This document shows positions 9,179 to 16,700 of a stretch of 64,000 nt of DNA, one piece after another. Numbering within the stretch: position 1 is the stretch's first letter; the number at the start of each line of letters is the position of its first letter. The notes beneath the pieces are model-generated. The model saw only the letters and a list, made by a program, of their open reading frames with translations. It was not told the DNA's origin and searched no databases. The DNA comes from Candidatus Aenigmatarchaeota archaeon (GTDB taxonomy: Archaea > Aenigmatarchaeota > Aenigmatarchaeia > GW2011-AR5), in the NCBI GenBank assembly GCA_016193585.1, contig JACPRW010000003.1, positions 62,001-126,000 of the forward strand, written 5' to 3'. A program made the position numbers and the translations under genes.

Positions 9179-10121
9179 ACGAATCCTTGTTACAGGGGGG
9201 TTGGGGTTTTTAGGTTCTAATATCTGCACAGATTTGTCTAAAAATAATGAAATTTTTATAATCGATAAAAGACAAGATTCTGAAAGTCTTAAAGATTTTG
9301 AAAATGTCAAATTAGTTGTCTTAGACCTTACAGATCAGAAAACGACAAGCGGTGTAATAAAAGAAATAAATCCTGAAATAGTGTATCATTTGGCTGGTTT
9401 TACACTTACTGATAGGAATGAAAAGTTCATTGATGAATCTTTGAACTCTAATATCGTAGGTACTATAAATGTGCTGAAAGGAATTGCCGAAATAGAAGTG
9501 GAAAGTTTTGTATATCCTTCGACTTCTGAAGTTTATGGCACCTTGAACAAACCGCCCTTTGAAGAAAATATGCTCCCGAGACCTTCTTCGCCATATTCTG
9601 CAAGCAAGCTTGCGTGTGAATATTATTGCACGTTGTATAATGATACCTATGGTCTCCCCGCCACTATTTTAAGATTGTTCAATCTTTATGGTCCTTACCA
9701 GGTATCGAATAGGTTCATATCATCCTGCATATTATCATTGATTAAGGGAGAAGAATTCACCATGACTAGAGGGGAGCAAACCAGAGAATTCAACTACGTA
9801 AAAGATATTGTGAATGCATTCGTTCTTGCGAGTTTGAAAAAACCTAACGGGGAGATCATAAACATCGGGTGTGGTGAAGACCACAGAATAATAGATGTTG
9901 CAGAAAAAATTCTTGCTATTACTGGAAACAAAGGGCGTATAGCTCCTACACTTTCTTATAGAAATAATGACATTAAAAGGGTCTTTACCAGTAACTTAAA
10001 AGCGAGAAATCTGCTGGGCTGGAAACCGGAATATAAATTAGAAGAAGGGCTAAGGGAGACTATAAGCTGGTATGAAGAAAAATTGAAGGAAAATAAAAAT
10101 TCAGTTTATTTTTCCAAATGA
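9168..10121 (+). CDS. NAD-dependent sugar-nucleotide epimerase/reductase (extended SDR)
   Basis: 317 residues from the ATG at 9168 (another ATG at 9165 is equally possible); it overlaps the end of the dehydratase gene by 11 bp. The cofactor motif ILVTGGLGFLGSN, VYHLAGF, STSEVYG and the SPYSASK catalytic pair are intact, followed by RLFNLYGPYQ and a C-terminal LGWKPEYKLEEGL tail. By position it should reduce or epimerise the 4-keto-6-deoxy sugar made by the previous enzyme, comparable to CDP-abequose/paratose synthases. A UDP-glucose 4-epimerase role is the alternative. AT-rich. Confidence 0.85.
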   Translation: MKNKRILVTGGLGFLGSNICTDLSKNNEIFIIDKRQDSESLKDFENVKLVVLDLTDQKTTSGVIKEINPEIVYHLAGFTLTDRNEKFIDESLNSNIVGTINVLKGIAEIEVESFVYPSTSEVYGTLNKPPFEENMLPRPSSPYSASKLACEYYCTLYNDTYGLPATILRLFNLYGPYQVSNRFISSCILSLIKGEEFTMTRGEQTREFNYVKDIVNAFVLASLKKPNGEIINIGCGEDHRIIDVAEKILAITGNKGRIAPTLSYRNNDIKRVFTSNLKARNLLGWKPEYKLEEGLRETISWYEEKLKENKNSVYFSK

Positions 10122-10145
10122 TGAATTTTAATAATCCGTGAGCAC

Positions 10146-10217
10146 TATAGTGAAACCAGAAAATAATGTCGGTTCCTTAGAACCATGCAATTTGTGCGAT
10201 TTCGTGGGGTTTCTATA
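10146..10217. repeat. Degenerate TATAG...CTATA element
   Basis: A TATAGTGAAACC left arm and a GGGTTTCTATA right arm close a region containing a small inner hairpin (GGTTCCTTAGAACC). The left end matches the A-type end (TATAGTGAACC) of the elements at 16189, 21135 and 31456, but the arms are imperfect (2-nt bulge). It lies in the 193-bp gap between two convergent genes; the rest of that gap, 10218-10314, shows nothing I can name. Confidence 0.5.
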
Positions 10218-10314
10218 AACCTCACAAGTTGTCCTGATTACAAGGCAATTGCAAAGCAATCATCGCAATAAAGGGAACATGAAGCGGCAGAAACGATTTA
10301 TGAGCAACTGAACG

Positions 10315-11406
10315 TTACGGAACACTAAGAACGCGCGCTAACTGTTTTGACAAAACCCCGAAATCGTAATATTTTACGGCACGTTTTCTGGCTGCTTTGC
10401 CTAGTTTTTTTCTCATTTTTTCGTCTTCAATCAGTTTTACTATGCACTTTTCAAAGATCGCTATATCAAAATCAGATAAAAGCCCGGCTCTTCCGTTGTC
10501 CATGTATTTTACGCTTTCTCCTGCACGCATGGTGACTATAGCTTTTTCCATTGACATAAACTCCTTGATTTTGCAGGAGCTTCTTGTATAAGACGTGAAG
10601 TCATTACCAAAAGGCACAAGACATATGTCCATTGCGGCAATATAATAAGGCATTTCAGAATACTTTACATAATTTGTAAAAATAAATTTATTCTCTATTC
10701 CATTCTTCTTGGTAAATTTTATGAAGTCGTTAAGACCCGGGCCGAAACCAACTATAATGAATCTTACATTGTTATATTTTTTCAGAATCTGGATAGATAC
10801 CTCTGCTATTTCGCGATAGGCGAAAATTCCTTTATATTTTCCTATGTATCCCGTGACTCCTATAAGAATTTCATTTCTTAGATTGTATTTTTCCCTTATA
10901 ACGTCTCTGTCATATTTTTCCGGGTCAAAGAAATCGGTGTCAACACCATATGGTATGGAGAAAACACTTTTGCCAGAACCTCTTATTTCAGATGTGATTT
11001 TATAGAGTTTATCACTCACTACAACTACTTTGTCCGCAGTTTTTACCGCTAAATATTCGAAATATTTTATGTTCCACGGTTTCGGTTTCTTTTTTGTAAA
11101 ATCTTCAAAAGCATCTCCCCATTCTACAACAAGCTCAACGCCCTTTATTTTTTTAAGCAGTATTGCCGGTAACGAAGAAGCTATAAGGGGAGCAGAAGCG
11201 TAAACGGTGTCGCCGTTTTTAACAGTCATGATGGAACTTATTATGTTTGCCGCTATTGCAGCGAGTTTAAAGAATACATTAGACCATGCTCTTGGCATTA
11301 TTTCTTTTTTTTCAAATCTAAGTCTCTTTGTGAGTTCCTTTATCTGTATAGTTGTAGAGAATTTTTCAGGCAGCCCGTAAATAACAGCCAGCATATTAAT
11401 CATCAT
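10315..11406 (-). CDS. Glycosyltransferase family 4
   Basis: 363 residues (start among three close methionines, MMINMLAV). The acceptor half carries EWGDAFEDFTKKKPKPWN and a conserved VVSDKLYKI; the donor half has IGVTGYIGKYKGIFAYREIAE, FIIVGFGPG and a CLVPFGNDFTSYTRSSCKIKEFMSMEKAIV stretch. In the latter the usual first glutamate of EX7E is not obvious, though CKIKEFMSM fits the second. Encoded 15 bp downstream of a GT2 gene in the same direction, probably one transcript. Sugar unknown. Confidence 0.85.
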   Translation of the reverse strand: MMINMLAVIYGLPEKFSTTIQIKELTKRLRFEKKEIMPRAWSNVFFKLAAIAANIISSIMTVKNGDTVYASAPLIASSLPAILLKKIKGVELVVEWGDAFEDFTKKKPKPWNIKYFEYLAVKTADKVVVVSDKLYKITSEIRGSGKSVFSIPYGVDTDFFDPEKYDRDVIREKYNLRNEILIGVTGYIGKYKGIFAYREIAEVSIQILKKYNNVRFIIVGFGPGLNDFIKFTKKNGIENKFIFTNYVKYSEMPYYIAAMDICLVPFGNDFTSYTRSSCKIKEFMSMEKAIVTMRAGESVKYMDNGRAGLLSDFDIAIFEKCIVKLIEDEKMRKKLGKAARKRAVKYYDFGVLSKQLARVLSVP

Positions 11407-11421
11407 TTCTTTTTATTCAGT

Positions 11422-12480
11422 TCATGTAATGTAATTGGACGTTTTCCACTTCTTTTTGATAAAGAACAGTAAAACCCCATGAAAATACCCTATAAAATGC
11501 ATCGATTGCCTTAAAATGTCGATTAAAAAATATTTTACGCGAAAATCTCCGGCTATGCTCAAAGAACTAAAAGCTGATATGAAAACAATTGCGGACAACA
11601 AGAATGAAATAATGGCAAAAGATATATTCATGTCAATCGGTAAATAACCTATCGAAACCAAAAGAAGCATGGAGTACAAAAAATCTCTGGAAACCGCCGA
11701 GTATTTTTTTGCTTCTTTGAAACCATGTTTTATCATTATTGAAACGCCGCATTTTAGCCAGAAAATGGCAGAACCTATGCCACGCGAGTAGGACTGCAAT
11801 GCAAAACCTTTGAGCGTTTCTCTGCTTCCATGCCATACCACTTTTGGAACAAATGCTGTTTTATATCCAAGATTACATACTTGTAATTTAATTTGTGCCT
11901 CTTCCCCGGCACCTACATAGGTTTCATCAAACCCCCCGACCCTCTCAATAACATCTTTCCTGTAGGACATATTGCTTGTCCCGCCAGTCGGGGATTCGAA
12001 TCCTCCTATGAAAGTTTTTTTGTCTTCTAACCGACCTCTATAAATTCGATTCATCAAAAGACTGTAGTATTTTATGAAATCATTGTTATCCTGATAAGGC
12101 ATATTTTTTGCGTACCCTCCCACGCCTGCAATATTTTTATCATTATAAAATTTTATGAAAGATTTTATCCAGTCTTTTTCGACAATACAGTCATCATCCG
12201 TAAAAAACACTATTTTTCCTTTGGCATTTTTTATTCCTATATTTCTTCCGTGAGCCTGCCCCAAAGAAAAATCTTTTTTCCTGAACCATCTGAAATTTTT
12301 TCTTCTTCCCTCAAAAATCTTTAGCATTTCTTCTGTCCCGTCTGTAGAACTATGAACAACTATGATTTCGTATTTCTTGGATGGGTAATCCAAATTAAAA
12401 ATAGAGTTTAGAGCTCGCCGCAATAAACCCTTTCTGTTATGGGTAGAAATTACTATGCTTACAAAGGGCGTCCCTTTCAT
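11422..12480 (-). CDS. Glycosyltransferase family 2 with C-terminal membrane helices
   Basis: 352 residues. The GT-A domain begins VSIVISTHNRKGLLRRALNS, has VFFTDDDCIVEKDW as the DXD-type metal site near residue 95 and a GGFDETYVGAGEEAQIKLQV segment near 200. After residue 250 come about three hydrophobic helices, suggesting the enzyme is anchored at the membrane where lipid-linked glycans are built. It is upstream of the GT4 gene in the same direction. The start follows a short gap downstream of the F/G repeat at 12517-12612. AT-rich. Confidence 0.9.
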   Translation of the reverse strand: MKGTPFVSIVISTHNRKGLLRRALNSIFNLDYPSKKYEIIVVHSSTDGTEEMLKIFEGRRKNFRWFRKKDFSLGQAHGRNIGIKNAKGKIVFFTDDDCIVEKDWIKSFIKFYNDKNIAGVGGYAKNMPYQDNNDFIKYYSLLMNRIYRGRLEDKKTFIGGFESPTGGTSNMSYRKDVIERVGGFDETYVGAGEEAQIKLQVCNLGYKTAFVPKVVWHGSRETLKGFALQSYSRGIGSAIFWLKCGVSIMIKHGFKEAKKYSAVSRDFLYSMLLLVSIGYLPIDMNISFAIISFLLSAIVFISAFSSLSIAGDFRVKYFLIDILRQSMHFIGYFHGVLLFFIKKKWKTSNYIT

Positions 12481-12516
12481 TATAATTCACCAATCCTATC
12501 AATAACCACATCTTCT

Positions 12517-12612
12517 TATAGCAGATTGTAATAATAATGGAACTTTATACCACAATCTGCTATAGGGAAAGAACATTGTAAAATGTTCCAAAATCAATGT
12601 TCTTTACTATTA
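12517..12612 (+). repeat. F/G double-hairpin element, copy 1
   Basis: About 96 bp. Hairpin F runs from TATAGCAGATTGT (12517) to its complement ending CTGCTATA (12564). Hairpin G shares that TATA and runs from GGAAAGAACATTG to CAATGTTCTTTACTATTA. The inner sequence, including ATAATAATGGAACTTT and AAAATGTTCCAAAAT, is kept almost base for base in copies at 14385, 44913 and 53515. Non-coding, between divergent genes. Confidence 0.9.
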
Positions 12613-12615
12613 TAT

Positions 12616-12725
12616 ACCACCGACTAATTCGAGGAAAGCTTTGCTTTCTTCGAATTTCTCAAAGGATTCCAAGTGAATCCTTTGGAGAAAAGTCGGTGGT
12701 TCCTCAAGGGGCTTGCTCTTTGGGG
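12616..12725 (+). repeat. Cloverleaf-like palindromic element plus adjoining hairpin
   Basis: An outer 10-bp stem (ACCACCGACT at 12616-12625 with AGTCGGTGGT at 12691-12700) encloses two perfect or near-perfect hairpins: 12627-12655 (ATTCGAGGAAAGC with GCTTTCTTCGAAT) and 12658-12686 (CTCAAAGGATTC with GAATCCTTTGGAG). A third hairpin at 12702-12725 needs G-U pairs. It abuts the F/G element, sharing its TATA. Between 12726 and 12899 I see only a possible promoter region for the methyltransferase gene. Confidence 0.75.
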
Positions 12726-12899
12726 ACTAGAAGATGTGATATTGGTGTCAAGAGAAAGTTTTTTGTATATGATGAAATGAAAGAGTACGCCAAATCAAGG
12801 GTGTAAAGAGTTTATGAGGTTTAGCTGCCTAATATTTGTGCACCAGAGCACCTTCCAATTACTTTTGGATATAGGGGTGAAATTATTATCAAAAAAACA

Positions 12900-13439
12900 G
12901 TGAAATTGCTTGCTGATGGCTTGGGTTTAATTGTTAAAAGAAAATATCCCCAGCCGTTTGTGAGGGAAATCCTAGACAGGCGCGAGTTAGTAGGGGCTGA
13001 AATAGGTGTGTGGCGAGGTGACAATGCAAAAGCGATGCTGAAAATACTGGATATCAGAAAACTTTACTTGATAGATCCCTATGAGACTTACGATGAATAC
13101 AAAGAAGAAGAAAAAAGTGGGGCGTTCTCTCAAAAAGCGTTGAAAGAAGTGGAAAAAATAATATCTCGTGATAAAAGAGTGGTCTTAATAAGGGAGCGGT
13201 CTGAAAATGCCGTAAATAAAATAATAGAGCCTTTGGATTTTGTTTTCATAGACGGGAACCATGATTATGAATACGTAAAAAAAGACCTTGAAATGTATTA
13301 TCCCCTGGTTAAGAAAGGCGGGTTCATAGCAGGCGACGACATAAGCATTGATGATGTCTCTAAAGCTGTTATAGAATTTTCATTAAAAACTAAACTCAGA
13401 TTGCATGTAAGACATAATAACTTCTTTTTTGTGAAATAA
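12900..13439 (+). CDS. Class I SAM-dependent methyltransferase
   Basis: 179 residues from a GTG start (an in-frame GTG at 12876 is also possible). The first SAM motif is GAEIGVWRGDNAKAML, the acidic end of strand 2 is LYLIDPYETYDE, and the motif LDFVFIDGNHDYEYVKKDLEMYYPLVKKGGFIAGDD is the hallmark of the Methyltransf_24/TylF-like group that often methylates sugars. It ends exactly where the convergent GT2 gene ends. The likely role is O-methylation of a surface glycan residue; the target is not known. Confidence 0.88.
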   Translation: MKLLADGLGLIVKRKYPQPFVREILDRRELVGAEIGVWRGDNAKAMLKILDIRKLYLIDPYETYDEYKEEEKSGAFSQKALKEVEKIISRDKRVVLIRERSENAVNKIIEPLDFVFIDGNHDYEYVKKDLEMYYPLVKKGGFIAGDDISIDDVSKAVIEFSLKTKLRLHVRHNNFFFVK

Positions 13440-14279
13440 TTATCTCTCGATAAGCTTCATCAGAAACAGTTTTATAGAAGATAATACCAAATTCTTTCTG
13501 TTGCTTAAGGACCACTGCCGCAAGAATTTCCTTTCATCTAGATTACTCTCCTTCTGTATATGTTCCCAGTAACTTTTCCTTAGGACATGTTTATACTTCT
13601 TGTAAAAAATTTCCTTCTTTTCCCTGTTTTTTAAGAACTCTTCTAGGGCTTTCTTGTTGTTGAAATATACCCAGTTTGAACTTTGCCCACCTATATGGAC
13701 ACACTTCATTCTTTTGCATGCAATCAGATACCCTTTGCTCCTGGCATTTGTCTCCCAATCAGCGTCGTAGAACCCCAAAGGAAAATTCTTGGCATCAAAA
13801 TGGCATTTTTCCATAACCTCTTTTCTTGTACCCATTACAGTAGTAGACCAGTCGCATATTTTTATATTCCCGTCTACATAACCTAGTTCACCCACGCTCC
13901 TGTCTATGTACTTATCTTCGACTATACCCAATACACCTATCTGCTTATGTTCGCTTAAAATGTCAGTTGCTTTTTCGATCCACCGTTTTTCGAATACTAT
14001 TACGTCATCGTCTACTATGAAGTAGAAATCGTAATTTTTGTGTTTCTTCACTACATTTGTTATTGCAATTGGTATGTTGCACATTATTTCCGATTTGACA
14101 ATATCCACAGCTGGAAACTGCCTGTTCATGCTCTCGAAAAATCTCCTGTTATCTTTAGGACCATTGTAAGCAAGAGCTATCTTGAAGTTCCCGGAATTTT
14201 TCTTGAAAATATATTTTATGTTATCGAATATTTTTTCGTGCTTCCCGACTGTTGTTATGATTATAAGGCTTTTCTGCAT
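13440..14279 (-). CDS. Glycosyltransferase family 2-like protein
   Basis: 279 residues. N-terminal SLIIITTVGKHEKIFDNIKYIF begins the GT-A fold; FIVDDDVIVFEKRWIEKA near residue 100 is the metal site; GFYDADWETNARSKGYLIACKRMKCVHIGG near 185 is the acceptor/catalytic region. It is shorter than usual GT2 enzymes and has no membrane helices. A damaged paralogue lies at 15600-16401. The upstream region contains the second F/G repeat copy. Confidence 0.85.
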   Translation of the reverse strand: MQKSLIIITTVGKHEKIFDNIKYIFKKNSGNFKIALAYNGPKDNRRFFESMNRQFPAVDIVKSEIMCNIPIAITNVVKKHKNYDFYFIVDDDVIVFEKRWIEKATDILSEHKQIGVLGIVEDKYIDRSVGELGYVDGNIKICDWSTTVMGTRKEVMEKCHFDAKNFPLGFYDADWETNARSKGYLIACKRMKCVHIGGQSSNWVYFNNKKALEEFLKNREKKEIFYKKYKHVLRKSYWEHIQKESNLDERKFLRQWSLSNRKNLVLSSIKLFLMKLIER

Positions 14280-14384
14280 CTGTATCGTGCTCCTTCAAAC
14301 AGTATTTTTTGGTAACTCTTAACCGACTTCCTGCGATAAATAGGTACTCATAATCCCTTAAGCCTTTGGAATTGATTTGTATCT

Positions 14385-14482
14385 TATAGCAGATTGTAAT
14401 AATAATGGAACTTTTAGCTGCAATCTGCTATAGGGAAAGAACATCATAAAATGTTCCAAAATCAATGTTCTTTACTATTATA
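14385..14482 (+). repeat. F/G double-hairpin element, copy 2
   Basis: Hairpin F (TATAGCAGATTGT at 14385 to CTGCTATA ending 14432) and hairpin G (to CTTTACTATTA, 14482) match copy 1 with a few changes in the loops (TTTTAGCTG instead of TTATACCAC; ACATCATAAAATG instead of ACATTGTAAAATG). It is followed directly by TATAGTGAAACAAG, a remnant of an A-type end. It lies in the 252-bp gap between a leftward GT2 gene and a rightward GT9 gene; nothing else is recognisable there. Confidence 0.9.
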
Positions 14483-14531
14483 GTGAAACAAGTATATAGG
14501 TTTTTATAGTTTTTTTGATGGCTTAACAGCT

Positions 14532-15578
14532 ATGCTGGATCTTGCCCGCGTGCGCACGGTTGTCGTCATCAAAGGCTCGAGTATAGGAGACATTATAACC
14601 GGCATCCCCATGCTCCGCAACCTGAGAGCGGCGTTTCCCTCTGCCGTGATAATTCTCGCCTGCAGTTACAAGGGAAAAGGTATTTCCATCGTCAAAAATT
14701 GCCCCTACATTGATGAGCATGTCACCCTTGATTACAAGACCGACGGTATGCTGGTGACTGTAAGAAAAGTTCTCTCCATCAGAAAACGGAAACCAGACAT
14801 CGTCATTAATGGCTTCCCGACAACGGCGAAATCGTCGGTGCTCGCGTGGCTCATAGGCGGCGCACTGAAATTAGGAATAGCGAGCAGGAAAAAGACGGTG
14901 TTGCCGTTCGTTTTCGACCGCATCGTGAAATCGGGAGGGAAAACCGCAGTTGAAGCCGAGGATTCTATCCTTAGAACCCTTGGAATGCCGCACGGCGGCA
15001 CGCATCTTGAGCTGTTTCTCGGAACGAAGGGCGCGAAAAGAGCGCTGGCAAAAAAGCTCGCAAAGTGCGGCATAGGCGCAAAGGACAGGATTGTCGGCTT
15101 CTATTTCGGTAAAAGTGTCGATATCTGCAGGTCATGGAGGAACGAGAAATGGGCTGAGCTCATGGAAACCATGAGGGAAAAACACAGGGTTAAGCTCGTT
15201 TTCATAGGGGGGAACGACAGTGCGCTTCGAGGGAATGCCATAGAAAGGCTCTACAAGCGGAAAGTCTGCAACTTCATCGGCAAGCTGAGGCTGGAGGAAA
15301 CCGCAGCCCTTCTTCAAAGGTGCAGCGTCTTCGTTACTACAAACGCGGGTCCGATGCAGCTTGCCGCGGCGCTGGGGACGCCCATGGTTGCGCTGCACGG
15401 CTCGTCGCTGCCTGAGTGGTACCCTCACGCGAGGAAGGTTGTCAACTTGAGGAACAATGAAATCTGCGCGTATCCGTGCGGCAATGACAGCTACTGCACG
15501 AAATGCCATGGAAGGAGCATCAAGGACATTCCGGTGGCAGACGTGTACAAAGCTGCCAAGAAGGTAGTGGGGTGGTAA
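14532..15578 (+). CDS. Glycosyltransferase family 9 (ADP-heptose:LPS heptosyltransferase type)
   Basis: 348 residues. GT9 features in order: VVVIKGSSIGDIITGIPMLRNLRAAFP at the N-terminus, VIILACSYKG, IVGFYFGKSVDICRSWRNEKWAELM mid-protein, VKLVFIGGNDSA, and the donor-site segment VFVTTNAGPMQLAAALGTPMVALHGSSLPEWYPH. The C-terminus has four cysteines in CAYPCGNDSYCTKCHG, as in many heptosyltransferase-like proteins. GC-rich like most of the locus, so it marks the right edge of the AT-rich block. Classical acceptors (LPS core) are absent in archaea, so the donor and acceptor here are unknown. Confidence 0.88.
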   Translation: MLDLARVRTVVVIKGSSIGDIITGIPMLRNLRAAFPSAVIILACSYKGKGISIVKNCPYIDEHVTLDYKTDGMLVTVRKVLSIRKRKPDIVINGFPTTAKSSVLAWLIGGALKLGIASRKKTVLPFVFDRIVKSGGKTAVEAEDSILRTLGMPHGGTHLELFLGTKGAKRALAKKLAKCGIGAKDRIVGFYFGKSVDICRSWRNEKWAELMETMREKHRVKLVFIGGNDSALRGNAIERLYKRKVCNFIGKLRLEETAALLQRCSVFVTTNAGPMQLAAALGTPMVALHGSSLPEWYPHARKVVNLRNNEICAYPCGNDSYCTKCHGRSIKDIPVADVYKAAKKVVGW

Positions 15579-15599
15579 TCACCCGTATTTCAGCTTGTA

Positions 15600-16401
15600 T
15601 CACCGCATCTTGAGCCACGAGAGGACGACGCCCTTTATCTGGTTCCTTACGAAATCCCGCAGGAGGTATTTTTCGTGCACGGGCGTGTTGACGCGTTTCA
15701 GTTCTTTTTCCCTGTAGGCATTTGAAAGTGTTTTTATGCTTCTTCAGGTGCATTTCTATCCTGTTCTTTTCGTATATCCAGTCTCTGAGCTTCTCCTTAT
15801 GGTTCATAAAAAGCCATGTTGTGCTCAACCCGCCTATGTGCACATACGTTATCCCGTAGCGTTCTATAAGGAACCCCTTGCATCTGATTGTCGTTTGCCA
15901 GTCTATGTCGTAATGTCCAAGGTAGAATTTTTGAGTCGAAGCCGCATTTCTTCGGGATAGTGCGCCGTGTACACATGATGAGGTCGTCATCAGGTAGGTG
16001 CTTTTTCAGCACGGTGTTGATGGCGAGCGGTATGTTACCGATTGTAGTGGAAACGACTATATCGGCATCCGGGAAGCATTGCTTCATCTTGCTGAAGAAA
16101 GAGTGGTTATCCGGAGGCCCATTGTACGCAAGGGCGATAGTATACTCTGTTGTTTTGTTTTTTTCAGGATATACTGAATGTTATCGGATATAGTGGACCA
16201 ACAAAAGAATACCGACATAGTACTTTTGTTGTCCGCTACACGCGGAAAACAAGGTTTTCCGGTGCACCAAAAAGCTTTGCTTTTTGCGTGTAAGTGAACC
16301 AAGATATAATACCTGATTATTTACTTGGTTCACTATATCTTGCTGTGCTTGCCGACGGTCGTTGTTGAAATTCTAAGTAGAAGCACCAGCGTGGGAAACA
16401 T
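15600..16401 (-). pseudogene. Disrupted GT2 gene, paralogue of the gene at 13440-14279
   Basis: Pieces in different frames align in order with the intact paralogue: LLLRISTTTVGKHSKI (ending 16338), then SDNIQYILKK, IALAYNGPPDNHSFFSKMKQ, FPDADIVVSTTIGNIPLAINTVLKKH, LGHYDIDWQTTIRCKGFLIERYGITYVHIGG and a C-terminal KYLLRDFVRNQIKGVV ending in TGA at 15600-15602. The gene is broken by a 145-bp palindromic element after the codon for isoleucine in GKHSKI and by several further frameshifts, including loss of the DDD metal-site region near 15960. An ATG at 16401 might once have been its start, but that stretch also lies in another palindrome. Confidence 0.85.
16189..16337 (+). repeat. B-C-A composite palindromic element inserted in a glycosyltransferase gene
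   Basis: A 145-bp core (16191-16335) starts TAGTGGACCAA and ends TTGGTTCACTA, a 12-bp terminal inverted repeat, with TA on each side. Inside are hairpin B (AACAAAAG with CTTTTGTT), hairpin C (ACACGC with GCGTGT enclosing GGAAAAC/GGTTTTCC and AAAAAGC/GCTTTTT) and hairpin A (AGTGAACCAAG with CTTGGTTCACT). Removing it with one TA restores the coding frame of the GT2 paralogue (AAG ATA TCC GAT AAC). A copy in the other orientation is at 21135. Confidence 0.9.
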
Positions 16402-16492
16402 CGTGAACACACGATGCCTCTAGCTGACCTATACACCAACGGGCGTATAGGTATAGGTCTATGCTGATGCTTCTTGTCGAGCATTTCAACAA
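16362..16492. repeat. Cloverleaf-like palindromic element (J)
   Basis: Outer stem TTGTTGAAAT (16362-16371) with ATTTCAACAA (16483-16492), second stem AGAAGCA (16379-16385) with TGCTTCT (16468-16474) continued by AGC/GCT, and two inner hairpins: 16399-16416 (CATCGTG/CACGATG) and 16427-16452 (ACCTATAC/GTATAGGT). Its left arm overlaps codons of the GT2 pseudogene. It lacks a clear TATAG end, so its relation to the other elements is by architecture only. Confidence 0.7.
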
Positions 16493-16555
16493 AGCCCCTC
16501 AATTGGCCACCTAACGTTGGGTGTAATTGTATTTAAAATATCTTCGGTAATAGAG

Positions 16556-16684
16556 GCTTTGTTTAAAAAGCACCCACTACCGCCGAAATGGCTTGGCGCA
16601 CCTACGGTGCGTCGGTTCACGTGACGGTGGCGGGTTACGCGTTAGCAGGCGTCATACTGAAGCCTGCGACTTTTTAAACAAAGC
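16556..16684 (+). repeat. Multi-branched palindromic element (H), copy 1
   Basis: A perfect 15-bp outer stem, GCTTTGTTTAAAAAG (16556-16570) with CTTTTTAAACAAAGC (16670-16684), encloses hairpins at 16595-16613 (GGCGCACC/GGTGCGTC) and 16645-16667 (GCAGGC/GCCTGC) and a longer imperfect CCGCC/GGCGG pairing. The left half recurs in altered form at 36983-37073. It ends 16 bp before the RmlC-like gene and so would be in or next to its leader. Confidence 0.8.
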
Positions 16685-16700
16685 TGGCAATAGAAAGCTG

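Noticed and set aside
11983-12003. tRNA T-arm-like string (GGATTCGAATCC on the minus strand)
   Set aside because: It lies inside the coding sequence of the GT2 gene (segment GFESPTGG) and no acceptor stem, D-arm or anticodon arm is present around it. No tRNA or rRNA gene was seen in the window.
12597-12806. A 69-codon open frame on the plus strand
   Set aside because: It runs through the cloverleaf palindrome; the peptide is a by-product of the repeats. Similar short frames over the elements at 15888-16193, 16084-16302, 21175-21429 and 57544-57808 were dropped for the same reason.
15797-16087. A functional small GT2-like gene on the minus strand
   Set aside because: The frame contains only the middle of the GT2 protein and then leaves the conserved frame; upstream and downstream parts are in other frames and the metal-site segment is lost, so the whole is a pseudogene.
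16593-16700. Upstream extension of the RmlC-like gene
   Set aside because: The additional 36 codons translate the H palindrome and do not resemble any cupin N-terminus; the ATG at 16701 or 16707 gives the normal start.
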